A stretch of 9,199 bases of DNA from positions 1 through 9,199 of the forward strand of contig JAFTHG010000234.1 in assembly GCA_017457555.1 (NCBI GenBank), written 5' to 3'. The notes under the pieces are model-generated. The model had not been told where the DNA came from. It did not search any database and saw nothing but the letters and a program-made list of their open reading frames with translations. The position numbers and the translations under genes are program-made. Positions 1 through 6,970 of this stretch are shown one piece after another; the stretch's first letter is position 1; the number at the start of each line of letters is the position of its first letter. This DNA comes from Kiritimatiellia bacterium (lineage in GTDB: Bacteria; Verrucomicrobiota; Kiritimatiellia; RFP12; DVOR01).

Positions 1-1
1 C

Positions 2-727
2 GTGGTAAAGACGGCGCTTGAGAATGGCAAGTCGGTGGTGACTGCCAATAAGAAGTTGCTGGCTGAAAAGGGTGCAGAACTCTTTGCTCTGGCGCGCGAA
101 AAGGGTGTTGACCTCTACTTCGGTGCCAGCGTGGGCGGCGGCATCCCGATTATTCGTTCGCTCCGTGATGGCTTGGTGGCCAATGATATCAATGCTGTTT
201 ATGGCATTTTGAACGGCACGTGCAACTACATCCTCACGCGTATGGCCCGCGAGGGCGTGGCCTTTGATACCGTTTTGGCCGATGCTCAGCGCTTGGGTTA
301 TGCAGAAGCGAATCCCTCTTTGGACATTGACGGTTTTGATACCGCACACAAGATTTGCATTTTGGCTTCGCTCGCCTACGGCGTCAGTGTACCTTTGAAC
401 GAGGTCAAAGTGGAGGGCATCCGCGGTTTGGATCTCGTGGATGTGACCTACGCTGACGAACTGGGCTATGTTATCAAGTTATTGGCCGTCTGCAAGGCTC
501 ACGAAGACAAACTGGAAGTGCGCGTCAATCCCACGTTAGTTCCCAAGACGCATATGCTCGCCTCGGTGAGTGATGTCTTCAATGCGGTTCTGGTGGATGC
601 TTCACTGACAGGAGATACACTCTATTACGGCCGTGGTGCAGGACGTGCTGCCACGGCAAGTGCGGTAATCTCCGACATTGTTTCGGTGGCCCGTCACGTT
701 GCCTCCGGCGTTCCGCGCGAAGCCTAG
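2..727 (+). CDS. hom: Homoserine dehydrogenase, catalytic part (5' end outside window; ends at in-frame TAG)
   Basis: Homoserine dehydrogenase reduces aspartate semialdehyde to homoserine with NAD(P)H, at the Thr/Met branch of the aspartate pathway in the cytoplasm. The 241 codons visible begin just before the end of the nucleotide-binding domain (TANKK, fragment residues 14-18) and contain the whole substrate domain: GASVGGGIP (41-49), NGTCNYILT (71-79) and the AEANPS..DIDGFDTAHK block (101-117). E102, D113 and K117 have the same spacing as the catalytic E208/D219/K223 of the yeast enzyme, so about 100 N-terminal residues lie upstream of the window. YYGRGAGRAATASAVISDIV near the end is the typical close of the catalytic domain. 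The frame then meets TAG at 725-727 and stays open beyond it into an ACT domain. The first codon in the window is internal, not a start. Identity is firm; whether the protein ends at the TAG is open. Confidence 0.95.
   Translation: MVKTALENGKSVVTANKKLLAEKGAELFALAREKGVDLYFGASVGGGIPIIRSLRDGLVANDINAVYGILNGTCNYILTRMAREGVAFDTVLADAQRLGYAEANPSLDIDGFDTAHKICILASLAYGVSVPLNEVKVEGIRGLDLVDVTYADELGYVIKLLAVCKAHEDKLEVRVNPTLVPKTHMLASVSDVFNAVLVDASLTGDTLYYGRGAGRAATASAVISDIVSVARHVASGVPREA
725..727 (+). other. In-frame amber codon between catalytic and ACT domains of homoserine dehydrogenase
   Basis: TAG at 725-727 is followed in the same frame, with no other stop, by a linker (PLPVISESALTLMPQDA) and a complete ACT domain up to TAA at 1040-1042. 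The downstream residues look like the normal linker between the two domains of a full-length enzyme, where a segment resembling LPIEEAESAYYLR usually precedes the ACT domain. The next base after TAG is C, often a weak termination context. It may be a nonsense mutation, a sequencing or assembly error, programmed readthrough, or a genuine split into two subunits. Confidence 0.8.
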
Positions 728-754
728 CCCCTCCCTGTCATTTCGGAAAGTGCT

Positions 755-1042
755 TTGACCCTGATGCCGCAAGATGCGTGCACCAGCCGCTTCTACGTTC
801 GCCTCATGGTGAAGGATGCGTGTGGTATGGTGGGCCGATTTGCAACGATTCTCGGCGATCATGGCGTGAGCATCTTTGCTGCCAGCCAGCACGAACCCAC
901 CGAAGATCAGCGCACTGCGGGCTATGTCCCCGTTGTGATTTTAACCCAGCCCGCCCGCGCTGGGGATTTGAACAAGGCCCTGACGGAGATTTATGAGGCC
1001 GGCATTGTTCAGTCGATGCCGCGCAGCCTGTGTATGCTCTAA
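755..1042 (+). CDS. ACT regulatory domain of homoserine dehydrogenase, separated by the TAG
   Basis: The 95 codons encode a single ACT domain: a first strand (RFYVRLMVKD), a turn and helix (GMVGRFATILGDHGVSIFAAS), and a strand (YVPVVILTQ) with a second helix (LNKALTEI). It has the look of the C-terminal allosteric domain of long homoserine dehydrogenases, which typically mediates feedback by threonine. It lies in the same frame as the catalytic part and 27 nt after its stop. If translated alone, the start could be TTG at 755, with GGAAAG at 745-750 four bases upstream, or ATG at 764, which keeps the whole ACT fold. Neither site is ideal: the spacing to TTG is short and to ATG long. It could therefore be a separate regulatory subunit, the C-terminus made by readthrough, or the untranslated remnant of a broken gene. 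Domain assignment is firm; separate expression is not. Confidence 0.75.
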   Translation: MTLMPQDACTSRFYVRLMVKDACGMVGRFATILGDHGVSIFAASQHEPTEDQRTAGYVPVVILTQPARAGDLNKALTEIYEAGIVQSMPRSLCML

Positions 1043-1043
1043 T

Positions 1044-1088
1044 CAGCACACTGCCGAAGTGTACTGAAAGAGCACTTTAAAACTCTTT
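1044..1088 (+). promoter_or_regulatory. Two small hairpins in the leader before aspartate kinase
   Basis: The 76-nt gap before the kinase holds two inverted repeats. The first pairs CAG/CTG plus ACACT/AGTGT with one mismatch (1044-1052 with 1058-1066). The second pairs AAAGAG (1067-1072) with CTCTTT (1083-1088) and is followed by TGTGTT. Neither is a convincing terminator because a clean T-run is missing. They could reduce read-through from the homoserine dehydrogenase gene or form part of the kinase leader. No clear promoter could be assigned here. Confidence 0.25.
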
Positions 1089-1118
1089 TGTGTTATTCAA
1101 TCAGGAAAATCATCGTAT

Positions 1119-2480
1119 ATGAAAGTTTGTAAATTTGGCGGTTCATCTGTCGCAGACGATATCCAGATTCAAAAGATTTTTGACATCGTCTCTTCTGATC
1201 CCGAACGCAAGATTGTCGTTGTTTCTGCTCCCGGCAAACGCGACAAGAACGACACCAAGGTCACCGATTTGTTAATTGAGTGTGCAGGACGGTGCCTGAC
1301 CGATCGTGACCATACGGAAGTTCTGGATGCGATTGTGGCACGTTATGCCGTGATTCAGCAGGGATTCGGCTTGGATGATGATATCATCGCCGAAATCCGT
1401 GCAGACCTTGAAAGCCGCATTGCCAATCGCGATCCCAACAATGCTGCGCAGTTTATGGATGCCATGAAGGCGGCAGGTGAAGACAACTCTGCCCGTATCG
1501 TGGCGGCGGTGTTCCGCAAAAAGGGCTTGGCGGCGGAGTATGTGAATCCCAAAACAGCCGGTCTGCTGATGTCGGATGACTTCGGTAATGCTCAAGTATT
1601 GCCGGAATCCTACAAATTATTGTCCGATTCCCTGAGTCACAAGAACTACATTCAGATCTTCCCCGGCTTCTTTGGTTACACCAAGTCTGGCGCAGTGGCC
1701 ACCTTCCCGCGTGGAGGCTCGGATATTACCGGCTCCATTCTCGCAGCAGCAGTCAAAGCCTCCGTCTACGAAAACTTCACTGACGTGGATGCTGTGTATC
1801 CTGTTGATCCGCGTCTGGTGCCGGAAGTTTCGGTAGGCATCCCGGAAATGACCTACCGCGAAATGCGCGAACTCTCCTATGCAGGCTTTGGCGTCTTCCA
1901 GGACGAAGCCATCATCCCCGCAGTCCGGGCGGCTATTCCGATCAACATTCGCAATACCAATCGCCCGGAAGCTCCCGGCACAATGGTGGTGCATCATCGT
2001 CGCGCCCGTCAGGGGTCGGTGGTGGGTATCGCCTCCTCCGCCGGCTTCTGCACCCTCTTCATTGACAAGTACATGATGAACCGTGAAGTGGGTTTTGGAC
2101 GCAAATTGCTTCAGATTCTTGAAGAAGAAGGCATCTCCTACGAACACATGCCATCGGGTATTGACAACGTATCGGTCGTCTTCCGCGAAGAAGGCTTTAC
2201 GCAAGAGGTGGAAGGCCGTGTCCGTGACCACATCATGCGCGATCTTCAGCCGGACAATCTGCAGATTGAACGTGGCACAGCCCTCATTATGATTGTGGGC
2301 GAAGGCCTCTACTACACGCCCGGCATGGCGGCACATGCGACGTTGGCACTCTTCCGCGAAGGCATCTCGATTGATATGATGAATCAGGGTTCTTCAGAAA
2401 TCTCAATGATGTTTGGCGTCCAGAGCTCGCAACGCGAAAAGGCCGTCAAAGCTCTCTATCACGCCTTCTTCAAGGACTGA
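1119..2480 (+). CDS. lysC: Aspartate kinase (aspartokinase, YclM/AK III type, with two ACT domains)
   Basis: Aspartate kinase phosphorylates aspartate to 4-aspartyl phosphate, the first committed step to Lys, Thr, Met and diaminopimelate. The 453-residue protein is of normal length for the single-function enzyme. The kinase domain (about 1-295) opens with KFGGSSVA (residues 5-12), then VVVSAPGK, FPRGGSDITGS (196-206) and ENFTDVDAVYPVDPR (218-232). Two C-terminal ACT domains follow (about 300-375 and 380-452), indicating feedback control by end-product amino acids. The opening of the protein (KFGGSSVA..DIVSSDPERKIVVVSAPGK) resembles Bacillus YclM, so AK III/ThrD is the closest subgroup I recognise; the effector (Lys or Thr) cannot be read from sequence. 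ATG 1119 is preceded by AGGA at 1103-1106, a rather long spacing of 12. Its position right after the homoserine dehydrogenase gene makes an aspartate-pathway cluster. The gene is closed by a strong terminator. Confidence 0.95.
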   Translation: MKVCKFGGSSVADDIQIQKIFDIVSSDPERKIVVVSAPGKRDKNDTKVTDLLIECAGRCLTDRDHTEVLDAIVARYAVIQQGFGLDDDIIAEIRADLESRIANRDPNNAAQFMDAMKAAGEDNSARIVAAVFRKKGLAAEYVNPKTAGLLMSDDFGNAQVLPESYKLLSDSLSHKNYIQIFPGFFGYTKSGAVATFPRGGSDITGSILAAAVKASVYENFTDVDAVYPVDPRLVPEVSVGIPEMTYREMRELSYAGFGVFQDEAIIPAVRAAIPINIRNTNRPEAPGTMVVHHRRARQGSVVGIASSAGFCTLFIDKYMMNREVGFGRKLLQILEEEGISYEHMPSGIDNVSVVFREEGFTQEVEGRVRDHIMRDLQPDNLQIERGTALIMIVGEGLYYTPGMAAHATLALFREGISIDMMNQGSSEISMMFGVQSSQREKAVKALYHAFFKD

Positions 2481-2506
2481 TAGTGCGCTCCGCTCTTTTG
2501 CAATAA

Positions 2507-2534
2507 GGGCGTCTCCTGGGAGGCGTCCTTTTTT
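2507..2534 (+). terminator. Rho-independent terminator after aspartate kinase
   Basis: GGGCGTCTCC (2507-2516) pairs with GGAGGCGTCC (2519-2528) through a 9-10 bp GC-rich stem with two G-U pairs and a very tight loop. It is followed directly by TTTTTT (2529-2534). It lies 26 nt after the kinase stop codon (TGA, with a TAG immediately behind it). This is the clearest intrinsic terminator in the window and separates the amino-acid genes from the next operon. Confidence 0.88.
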
Positions 2535-2574
2535 GACGAACCGCCACCACTACACTTGTCGCTTGAGGGAGCGC

Positions 2575-2597
2575 AGAGGACTGTAACTGCATCCTCT
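2575..2597 (+). promoter_or_regulatory. Small hairpin in the 5' leader of the metallophosphoesterase gene
   Basis: AGAGGA (2575-2580) is complementary to TCCTCT (2592-2597) around an 11-nt loop. It sits just upstream of the purine-rich AGAAAGAAG ribosome-binding region (2601-2609) and ATG 2614. A promoter must lie in 2535-2600 if the upstream terminator works, but no convincing -35/-10 pair is visible. A 6-bp stem could be chance. Confidence 0.22.
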
Positions 2598-2613
2598 CAC
2601 AGAAAGAAGCACT

Positions 2614-3393
2614 ATGAAAATTCTTTTGGTAGGAGATATTGTCGGCTCTCCCGGCCGAAATTGTTTTAAACGTGTTGCGCGACAGTTGCTGGACGCCGGA
2701 GAAGTCCAAGCGATTATTGCCAATGCTGAAAATGCCGCCGCCGGCAGTGGCATCACCTCTCCTCTGGTAACGGAACTACTGAATGCCGGAGCGACCCTGA
2801 TCACATTGGGCGATCATACATGGGGACAACGCGGCTTTGATACGCAGATCGGCGCCGAAAAACGTGTTGTACGGCCAGCCAACTTCCCTGAAAATGTTCC
2901 GGGAGCCACCTTTGCAATTGCAGAAACACCGCTCGGCCCCATCGCTGTCATTTCGGTCTTAGGGCAAGTCTTCATGACCCAGTGCGACAATCCCTTCCGG
3001 GCCGTTGACCGCACGTTGGCTAAGATTCCGGCAAATATTCCGGTCTTTGTGGACATCCATGCAGAAGCCACCAGTGAAAAAATCGCAATGGGCTACTGGC
3101 TGGATGGACGCGTCAGCTGCGTTTTTGGCACCCATACGCACGTTCAAACAAGCGATGCACGTATTCTGGAAAAAGGCACAGCCTATATCACCGATGTAGG
3201 GATGACAGGACCGCGCGATTCTGTCATAGGTCGCCAGATTGAACCTGTTTTGAAGAAGTTTACAACCGGTATTCCGGCACGCTTTGAAGTTGCCTCCGGC
3301 GCAACCAAACTGGAAGGCGCCATTGTTGATTTGCCACGTGGGGCCCGCTTCCCCACCTCCATCACTGCTGTCCGTTACACTTTCGATGCCTAA
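2614..3393 (+). CDS. YmdB-like metallophosphoesterase (TIGR00282 family)
   Basis: This is a cytoplasmic dinuclear-metal phosphoesterase of the family containing Bacillus YmdB, which hydrolyses 2',3'-cyclic nucleotides and cyclic mononucleotides. The 259 residues match the family's usual length of about 260. Visible metal and active-site motifs in order: GDIVGSPGR (D8), NAENAA (E39, N40), TLGDHTW (D67, H68), VRPANFPE (86-93), DIHAEATSEK (H149), GTHTHVQTSD (H174, H176) and GMTGPRDSVIG (196-206). The histidine spacing fits the family. At position 67, members I know have the metal-bridging Asn of a GNH motif; here it is Asp. Start ATG 2614 follows AGAAAGAAG and gives the expected N-terminal beta strand. 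Its stop overlaps the ATG of the helicase gene (ATGCCTAA), so the two are probably co-translated. The natural substrate is not known from sequence. Confidence 0.92.
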   Translation: MKILLVGDIVGSPGRNCFKRVARQLLDAGEVQAIIANAENAAAGSGITSPLVTELLNAGATLITLGDHTWGQRGFDTQIGAEKRVVRPANFPENVPGATFAIAETPLGPIAVISVLGQVFMTQCDNPFRAVDRTLAKIPANIPVFVDIHAEATSEKIAMGYWLDGRVSCVFGTHTHVQTSDARILEKGTAYITDVGMTGPRDSVIGRQIEPVLKKFTTGIPARFEVASGATKLEGAIVDLPRGARFPTSITAVRYTFDA

Positions 3394-5854
3394 GCAATTA
3401 CCCTTGTGGGCGTTAGACGTTATGATGGCCTGTGCCAGAAGCGCAGGTCACCGGGCGTTTATGGCCGACATTGAAGCAAAACAGAACGAACAACTCTTTC
3501 AGGTTATGGGCGATGAAGTGTGGTACGCACACTTCAAATCCTTCATTCGCACCCGACCGCGTGAACTCACCCTGCCGGAATCGTGGATTCCCGTGGATGA
3601 AACACGCATCCGACAGTTCTTTGAAGCAGATGGTGATGGTCTGGCACGTGTTTTCAGACACTACGAACCGCGCGAAGGGCAACTCGCAATGGCGCAGGAA
3701 GTGGCACAAGCCCTCAATCACCATACGATTCTTCTGGCCGAGGCCGGCACCGGCGTGGGTAAGAGCCTGGCCTACCTGTTACCATGCGCCGTGTGGGCCA
3801 TTCAAAACAATTTACCCATCGTCCTTACGACCAATACACGCAATCTGCAATCCCAACTGCTCAGCAAAGATTTGCCCCTTGTTTCGCAATGTTTAGCACA
3901 TGCCAACCTGCTGTCGCGGCCCCTCAATGCCGTTGTGCTCAAAGGACGGAGCAACTATCTCTGTCTGAAATATTTTGGAGCTTTCATTGAAGGCGGTTTT
4001 GAACGCCTCTCTGAATCAGAAGCCCTCCTCTTTGCAGACTTAGTTGCCTGGGCTGCAACCACAACAGATGGCGATTTAGACACCTTCCGCCCCAAACATA
4101 CACGGGGTGATATGGGTTTCGTACGCGCCTTTGGATGTCACGCCTCCACATGTACGGGCAAGGCTTGCCGTTTCTATTCTCAATGTTTTCTGCAAAAAGC
4201 ACGACAGGAAGCACTGGGCGCAGACCTCATCATTGCCAACCATGCCTTAGTCTTTGCCGAATTGGTCAATCCCGGCACCCTGCTACCGCCACACGCTCAA
4301 ATTGTCTTTGACGAAGCGCACAATCTGGAAAATGCGGCGACCTCAGCGCTCTCTGCTGAGCTCTCCCCAATTGCCCTTTACGAACTCTGCCAAAAATTAG
4401 CTCCAAGTAAGGGACGTGAAGCCGCCAGCCTGTACCAACAGATTCGCACCGATTTCATTGATCGAGCCCCAAATGATACCGCCGAACGCGCACGTCTAAC
4501 CGATTTGCTTGCCACATTACGAAAGCATGGGCTGGAAATCGCTGCCACAGGGAAAGCCCTCTTTGCCGTTTTGGCGCAGGCCTTTACGCAAACACCTGAA
4601 ACCACCGTGCGCTACCGGGCAGTCCCTGACCCGACACTTCCCAAAACAGCCGGTGGGCAACCGCAATTCCGCCGGGAACTTGCGATTGGCGCATCTCCAT
4701 TCCGTCCGGCCGAAACTTTTTTGCCGGAAGCAGACCTCTCCCGTCATACGGTGGCCATCCTTGACGCACTCGGTGCCGCAAATCGTCTTTTAAACCAATT
4801 CCAACTGGAAATTGCACGCTATGCGCCTGACGATGAGCAATCCACTCCTTACGATGATGTCCTTACCTTAATAAAGAATACCTGTGACCAGCTCGCAGAA
4901 TTTGGGACGGGCTTAGATGGATTACTTCGTGGCGATGATCCGGGCCGCGTCTACTGGATGACCCGTCTTCCACCGGAAGATCATGCCGTCATTCTTACGG
5001 CGGCACCCTTGGATATCGCGTCCCAACTCAATCACCTCCTCTATTCTCACAAGGAAACGGTCATCTTTTCATCAGCCACACTTCGTACACATAAGCATTT
5101 TATGCACATCCGCAAGCGGTTGGGATTGGAATTTATTGAAAAGCCGGACCGCATCTGCGAATTTATTGCACAAAGTCCCTTTGATTACCCGGAGCAATGT
5201 TGCGTTGGCGTCCCCGACTTTTTACCGGAAATTACAACAGGTGACTATGCGCTTCACCTCTCCCGGTTACTCTATCGCCTGTTCACGACGGCAAAGGGGC
5301 GTTGCCTTGTGCTCTTTACCTCCTATGAACTGCTCAAAACCTGTGCAGAAATCCTGGAGCCGCACCTCAAATCCTGTGGGATTGACCTCTTGGCACAATC
5401 CTCCACGCTCAGCCGTGATATGATGACCGAAGCCTTTCGTGAGCAAAAACGTCCCACAGTTCTGCTTGGAACGCAGAGTTTTTGGGAAGGTGTGGATGTG
5501 ATTGGCGATGCGTTGAGTTGCGTGGTGATTACGCGTCTTCCCTTTGAAACCGTCGGTGATCCCCTCTTCAAGGCACGATGCGAACAACTGGAAAATGCAG
5601 GTCGATCCTCCTTCGCAGAACTCTCCATCCCACAAGCAGTCATCAAATTCCGGCAAGGCTTCGGACGCCTGATTCGCAGTCGCACTGATAAAGGTATGGT
5701 GGTCATCACAGATACCCGGATTTTACGTAAGCAGTATGGCACTTTTTTTGCTCAGGCCCTTCCCGTCAAGGTGGAAACATTCCGCACTCGCCTCCAACTG
5801 ATTCAGCGTTTTCAAAACTTACTCACTGCCAATTCTATAGATAACCACGTCTAA
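3386..5854 (+). CDS. DinG/XPD-type ATP-dependent helicase with Fe-S cluster
   Basis: This is a superfamily 2 helicase of the DinG/YoaA group, 5'-to-3' DNA helicases that act in repair and replication conflict resolution. From ATG 3386 it has 822 residues. Visible motifs: YEPREGQ (Q-like motif, about 91-97), Walker A EAGTGVGKS (119-127), TTNTRNLQ, KGRSNYLC ending at C193, a further cysteine cluster (C251, C256, C261, C267) in a CTGKACRFYSQCF setting, DEAH box (309-312), FSSATL, GTQSFWEGVD and QGFGRLIRS (757-765). The four to five cysteines are those expected to hold the 4Fe-4S cluster. There is no N-terminal exonuclease domain. Roughly the first 60-65 residues precede the normal DinG start and match no domain I recognise. 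ATG 3386 was chosen because it overlaps the upstream stop; the frame is also open upstream to TTG-type starts, which would intrude far into the phosphoesterase. No Shine-Dalgarno is evident, so reinitiation coupling is likely. ATG 3422 is an alternative start. Confidence 0.93.
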   Translation: MPKQLPLWALDVMMACARSAGHRAFMADIEAKQNEQLFQVMGDEVWYAHFKSFIRTRPRELTLPESWIPVDETRIRQFFEADGDGLARVFRHYEPREGQLAMAQEVAQALNHHTILLAEAGTGVGKSLAYLLPCAVWAIQNNLPIVLTTNTRNLQSQLLSKDLPLVSQCLAHANLLSRPLNAVVLKGRSNYLCLKYFGAFIEGGFERLSESEALLFADLVAWAATTTDGDLDTFRPKHTRGDMGFVRAFGCHASTCTGKACRFYSQCFLQKARQEALGADLIIANHALVFAELVNPGTLLPPHAQIVFDEAHNLENAATSALSAELSPIALYELCQKLAPSKGREAASLYQQIRTDFIDRAPNDTAERARLTDLLATLRKHGLEIAATGKALFAVLAQAFTQTPETTVRYRAVPDPTLPKTAGGQPQFRRELAIGASPFRPAETFLPEADLSRHTVAILDALGAANRLLNQFQLEIARYAPDDEQSTPYDDVLTLIKNTCDQLAEFGTGLDGLLRGDDPGRVYWMTRLPPEDHAVILTAAPLDIASQLNHLLYSHKETVIFSSATLRTHKHFMHIRKRLGLEFIEKPDRICEFIAQSPFDYPEQCCVGVPDFLPEITTGDYALHLSRLLYRLFTTAKGRCLVLFTSYELLKTCAEILEPHLKSCGIDLLAQSSTLSRDMMTEAFREQKRPTVLLGTQSFWEGVDVIGDALSCVVITRLPFETVGDPLFKARCEQLENAGRSSFAELSIPQAVIKFRQGFGRLIRSRTDKGMVVITDTRILRKQYGTFFAQALPVKVETFRTRLQLIQRFQNLLTANSIDNHV

Positions 5855-5868
5855 TCGCCGCTATTTTA

Positions 5869-5891
5869 TGGTAGAATACGCACATTATATT
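5869..5891 (+). promoter_or_regulatory. Possible promoter for pheS
   Basis: The 69-nt gap between the helicase stop and pheS holds an extended -10-like TGGTAGAAT (5869-5877) and a second AT-rich -10-like TATATT (5886-5891). Neither has a recognisable -35 hexamer at 16-18 nt. This short AT-rich region is the only place for a pheS promoter. Read-through from the helicase gene is equally possible, since no terminator lies between them. Confidence 0.3.
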
Positions 5892-5923
5892 AAATGCGCC
5901 CACTTTTTTAAGGATTGCACCCT

Positions 5924-6940
5924 ATGACGTTGCAGGAATTACAACAAGAACATGCCGCCTCGCTTGCTGCGCTTGAGGCCGCACAGTCTATTGAAAACCT
6001 TGATGCATTACGCGTAAAATATCTCGGCAGAAACGGTCTTCTCCCGGCCTTAGTCAAGCAAATGAAGGATGTCCCACCGCAAGATCGTCCTGCGTTTGGT
6101 AAAGAACTCGGCGCTTGGCGCGGTTCGTTTGAGGCCCAACTCAACGCCAAGATGGCCGCATTGCAGGCTGCCGAAACGCCTGTCGCCGGCTTTGATGTGT
6201 CGCTTCCCGGCCGTTGGCACGCAGAAGGCACAATTCATCCCGTCAGCCGCGTCATTGAAGAAACTGCAGAAATCTTTCATCGCTTAGGCTTCACCGTGGC
6301 AGATGGCCCAGATATTGAAACCAAATTCAATAACTTCACCGCATTGAACACGGCGCCACATCATCCGTCCATGGACCCCAGCGATACCTTCTGGTTTGAT
6401 GTTGAGACAGTGCTTCGTACTCAGACCAGCCCTGTTCAGATTCGGACGATGCTTGAAAATCCGCCACCGGTACGCATCATCAATCCCGGTCGCTGCTACC
6501 GTCGCGATACGACGGATGCAACACACTCGGCCAACTTCCATCAGATTGAGGGGCTCTATGTGGATGTTAAGCCAGTTTCGCTGGCAGACCTCAAGAGCAC
6601 ATTAGCCTACTTCGCCCGTGAAATGATGGGCCCGGATATTGGCGTTCGCTTCCGTCCGCACTTCTTCCCCTTTACGGAACCCAGTGTAGAGGTGGATTTC
6701 ACCTGTCACGTCTGTAAGGGCAAGGGGTGCCGCGTCTGCAAGAACTCCGGTTGGATTGAGATCGCAGGTGCCGGCATGGTGGATCCCCGCGTTTACAAAC
6801 ACGTAGGTTACGACCCAGATACTGTCTATGGTTATGCCTTTGGCATGGGAGTGGAACGCATCGCCATGATTAAGTATGGCATTCCTGACATCCGCTTCCT
6901 TTACGAAAATGACATCCGTTTCTTAAGCCAACTGGGTTAA
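5924..6940 (+). CDS. pheS: Phenylalanine-tRNA ligase alpha subunit
   Basis: PheS carries the class II catalytic site of phenylalanyl-tRNA synthetase, an (alpha-beta)2 enzyme that charges tRNA-Phe. The 338 residues are full length. The N-terminal coiled-coil arm (about 1-85) is followed by GTIHPVSR, motif 2 GRCYRRDTTDATHSANFHQ (189-207), FFPFTEPSVEVDF and motif 3 GMGVERIAM (307-315). A four-cysteine loop, CHVC (261-264) and CRVC (269-272), sits between TEPS and the GAGMV block. This Cys-rich loop is found in many bacterial PheS proteins but not in E. coli. Start ATG 5924 is set by AAGGA at 5910-5914, nine bases upstream; an in-frame TTG at 5915 lies within or next to the ribosome-binding site and is not plausible. 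PheT normally follows directly, but here the next gene is a nitroreductase, so pheT must be elsewhere. Confidence 0.97.
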   Translation: MTLQELQQEHAASLAALEAAQSIENLDALRVKYLGRNGLLPALVKQMKDVPPQDRPAFGKELGAWRGSFEAQLNAKMAALQAAETPVAGFDVSLPGRWHAEGTIHPVSRVIEETAEIFHRLGFTVADGPDIETKFNNFTALNTAPHHPSMDPSDTFWFDVETVLRTQTSPVQIRTMLENPPPVRIINPGRCYRRDTTDATHSANFHQIEGLYVDVKPVSLADLKSTLAYFAREMMGPDIGVRFRPHFFPFTEPSVEVDFTCHVCKGKGCRVCKNSGWIEIAGAGMVDPRVYKHVGYDPDTVYGYAFGMGVERIAMIKYGIPDIRFLYENDIRFLSQLG

Positions 6941-6949
6941 GAAACGGAT
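6914..6949 (+). repeat. Perfect 13-bp inverted repeat spanning the pheS stop codon
   Basis: ATCCGTTTCTTAA (6914-6926) and TTAAGAAACGGAT (6937-6949) are exact reverse complements separated by a 10-nt loop. The left arm encodes the last residues of PheS and the right arm contains its TAA. No T-run follows, so it is not a classical terminator alone. The right arm can alternatively pair with CCGTTTCATTAA (6961-6972), a near direct repeat of the left arm. Confidence 0.8.
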
Positions 6950-6970
6950 CGTTGATAGTACCGTTTCATT

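Noticed and set aside
1617..2336. Long open frame of 239 codons on the minus strand inside aspartate kinase
   Set aside because: It is fully antisense to a well-conserved gene, has a His/Ala/Val-rich low-sense composition and no recognisable motif. It is a codon-bias shadow.
2533..2587. TTGACG (2533-2538) as a -35 box for the metallophosphoesterase gene
   Set aside because: No -10-like hexamer occurs at 16-18 nt; the nearest candidates (TACACT at 2551, TGTAAC at 2582) have the wrong spacing.
3284..3385. Upstream in-frame extension of the helicase gene
   Set aside because: It would overlap the phosphoesterase by over 100 nt and adds residues without any known motif. The ATG at 3386 gives a normal stop-start overlap.
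3432..3896. Alternative + frame of 154 codons inside the helicase 5' part
   Set aside because: The helicase frame carries Walker A and flanking motifs here; the alternative product has no recognisable features.
5323..5742. Minus-strand open frames of up to 139 codons within the helicase gene
   Set aside because: The sense strand here encodes conserved helicase motifs (GTQSFWEGVD, FGRLIRS), so the antisense frames are incidental.
5915..5923. TTG at 5915 as the start of pheS
   Set aside because: It directly follows AAGGA with no spacer; ATG 5924 has ideal nine-base spacing from the same site.
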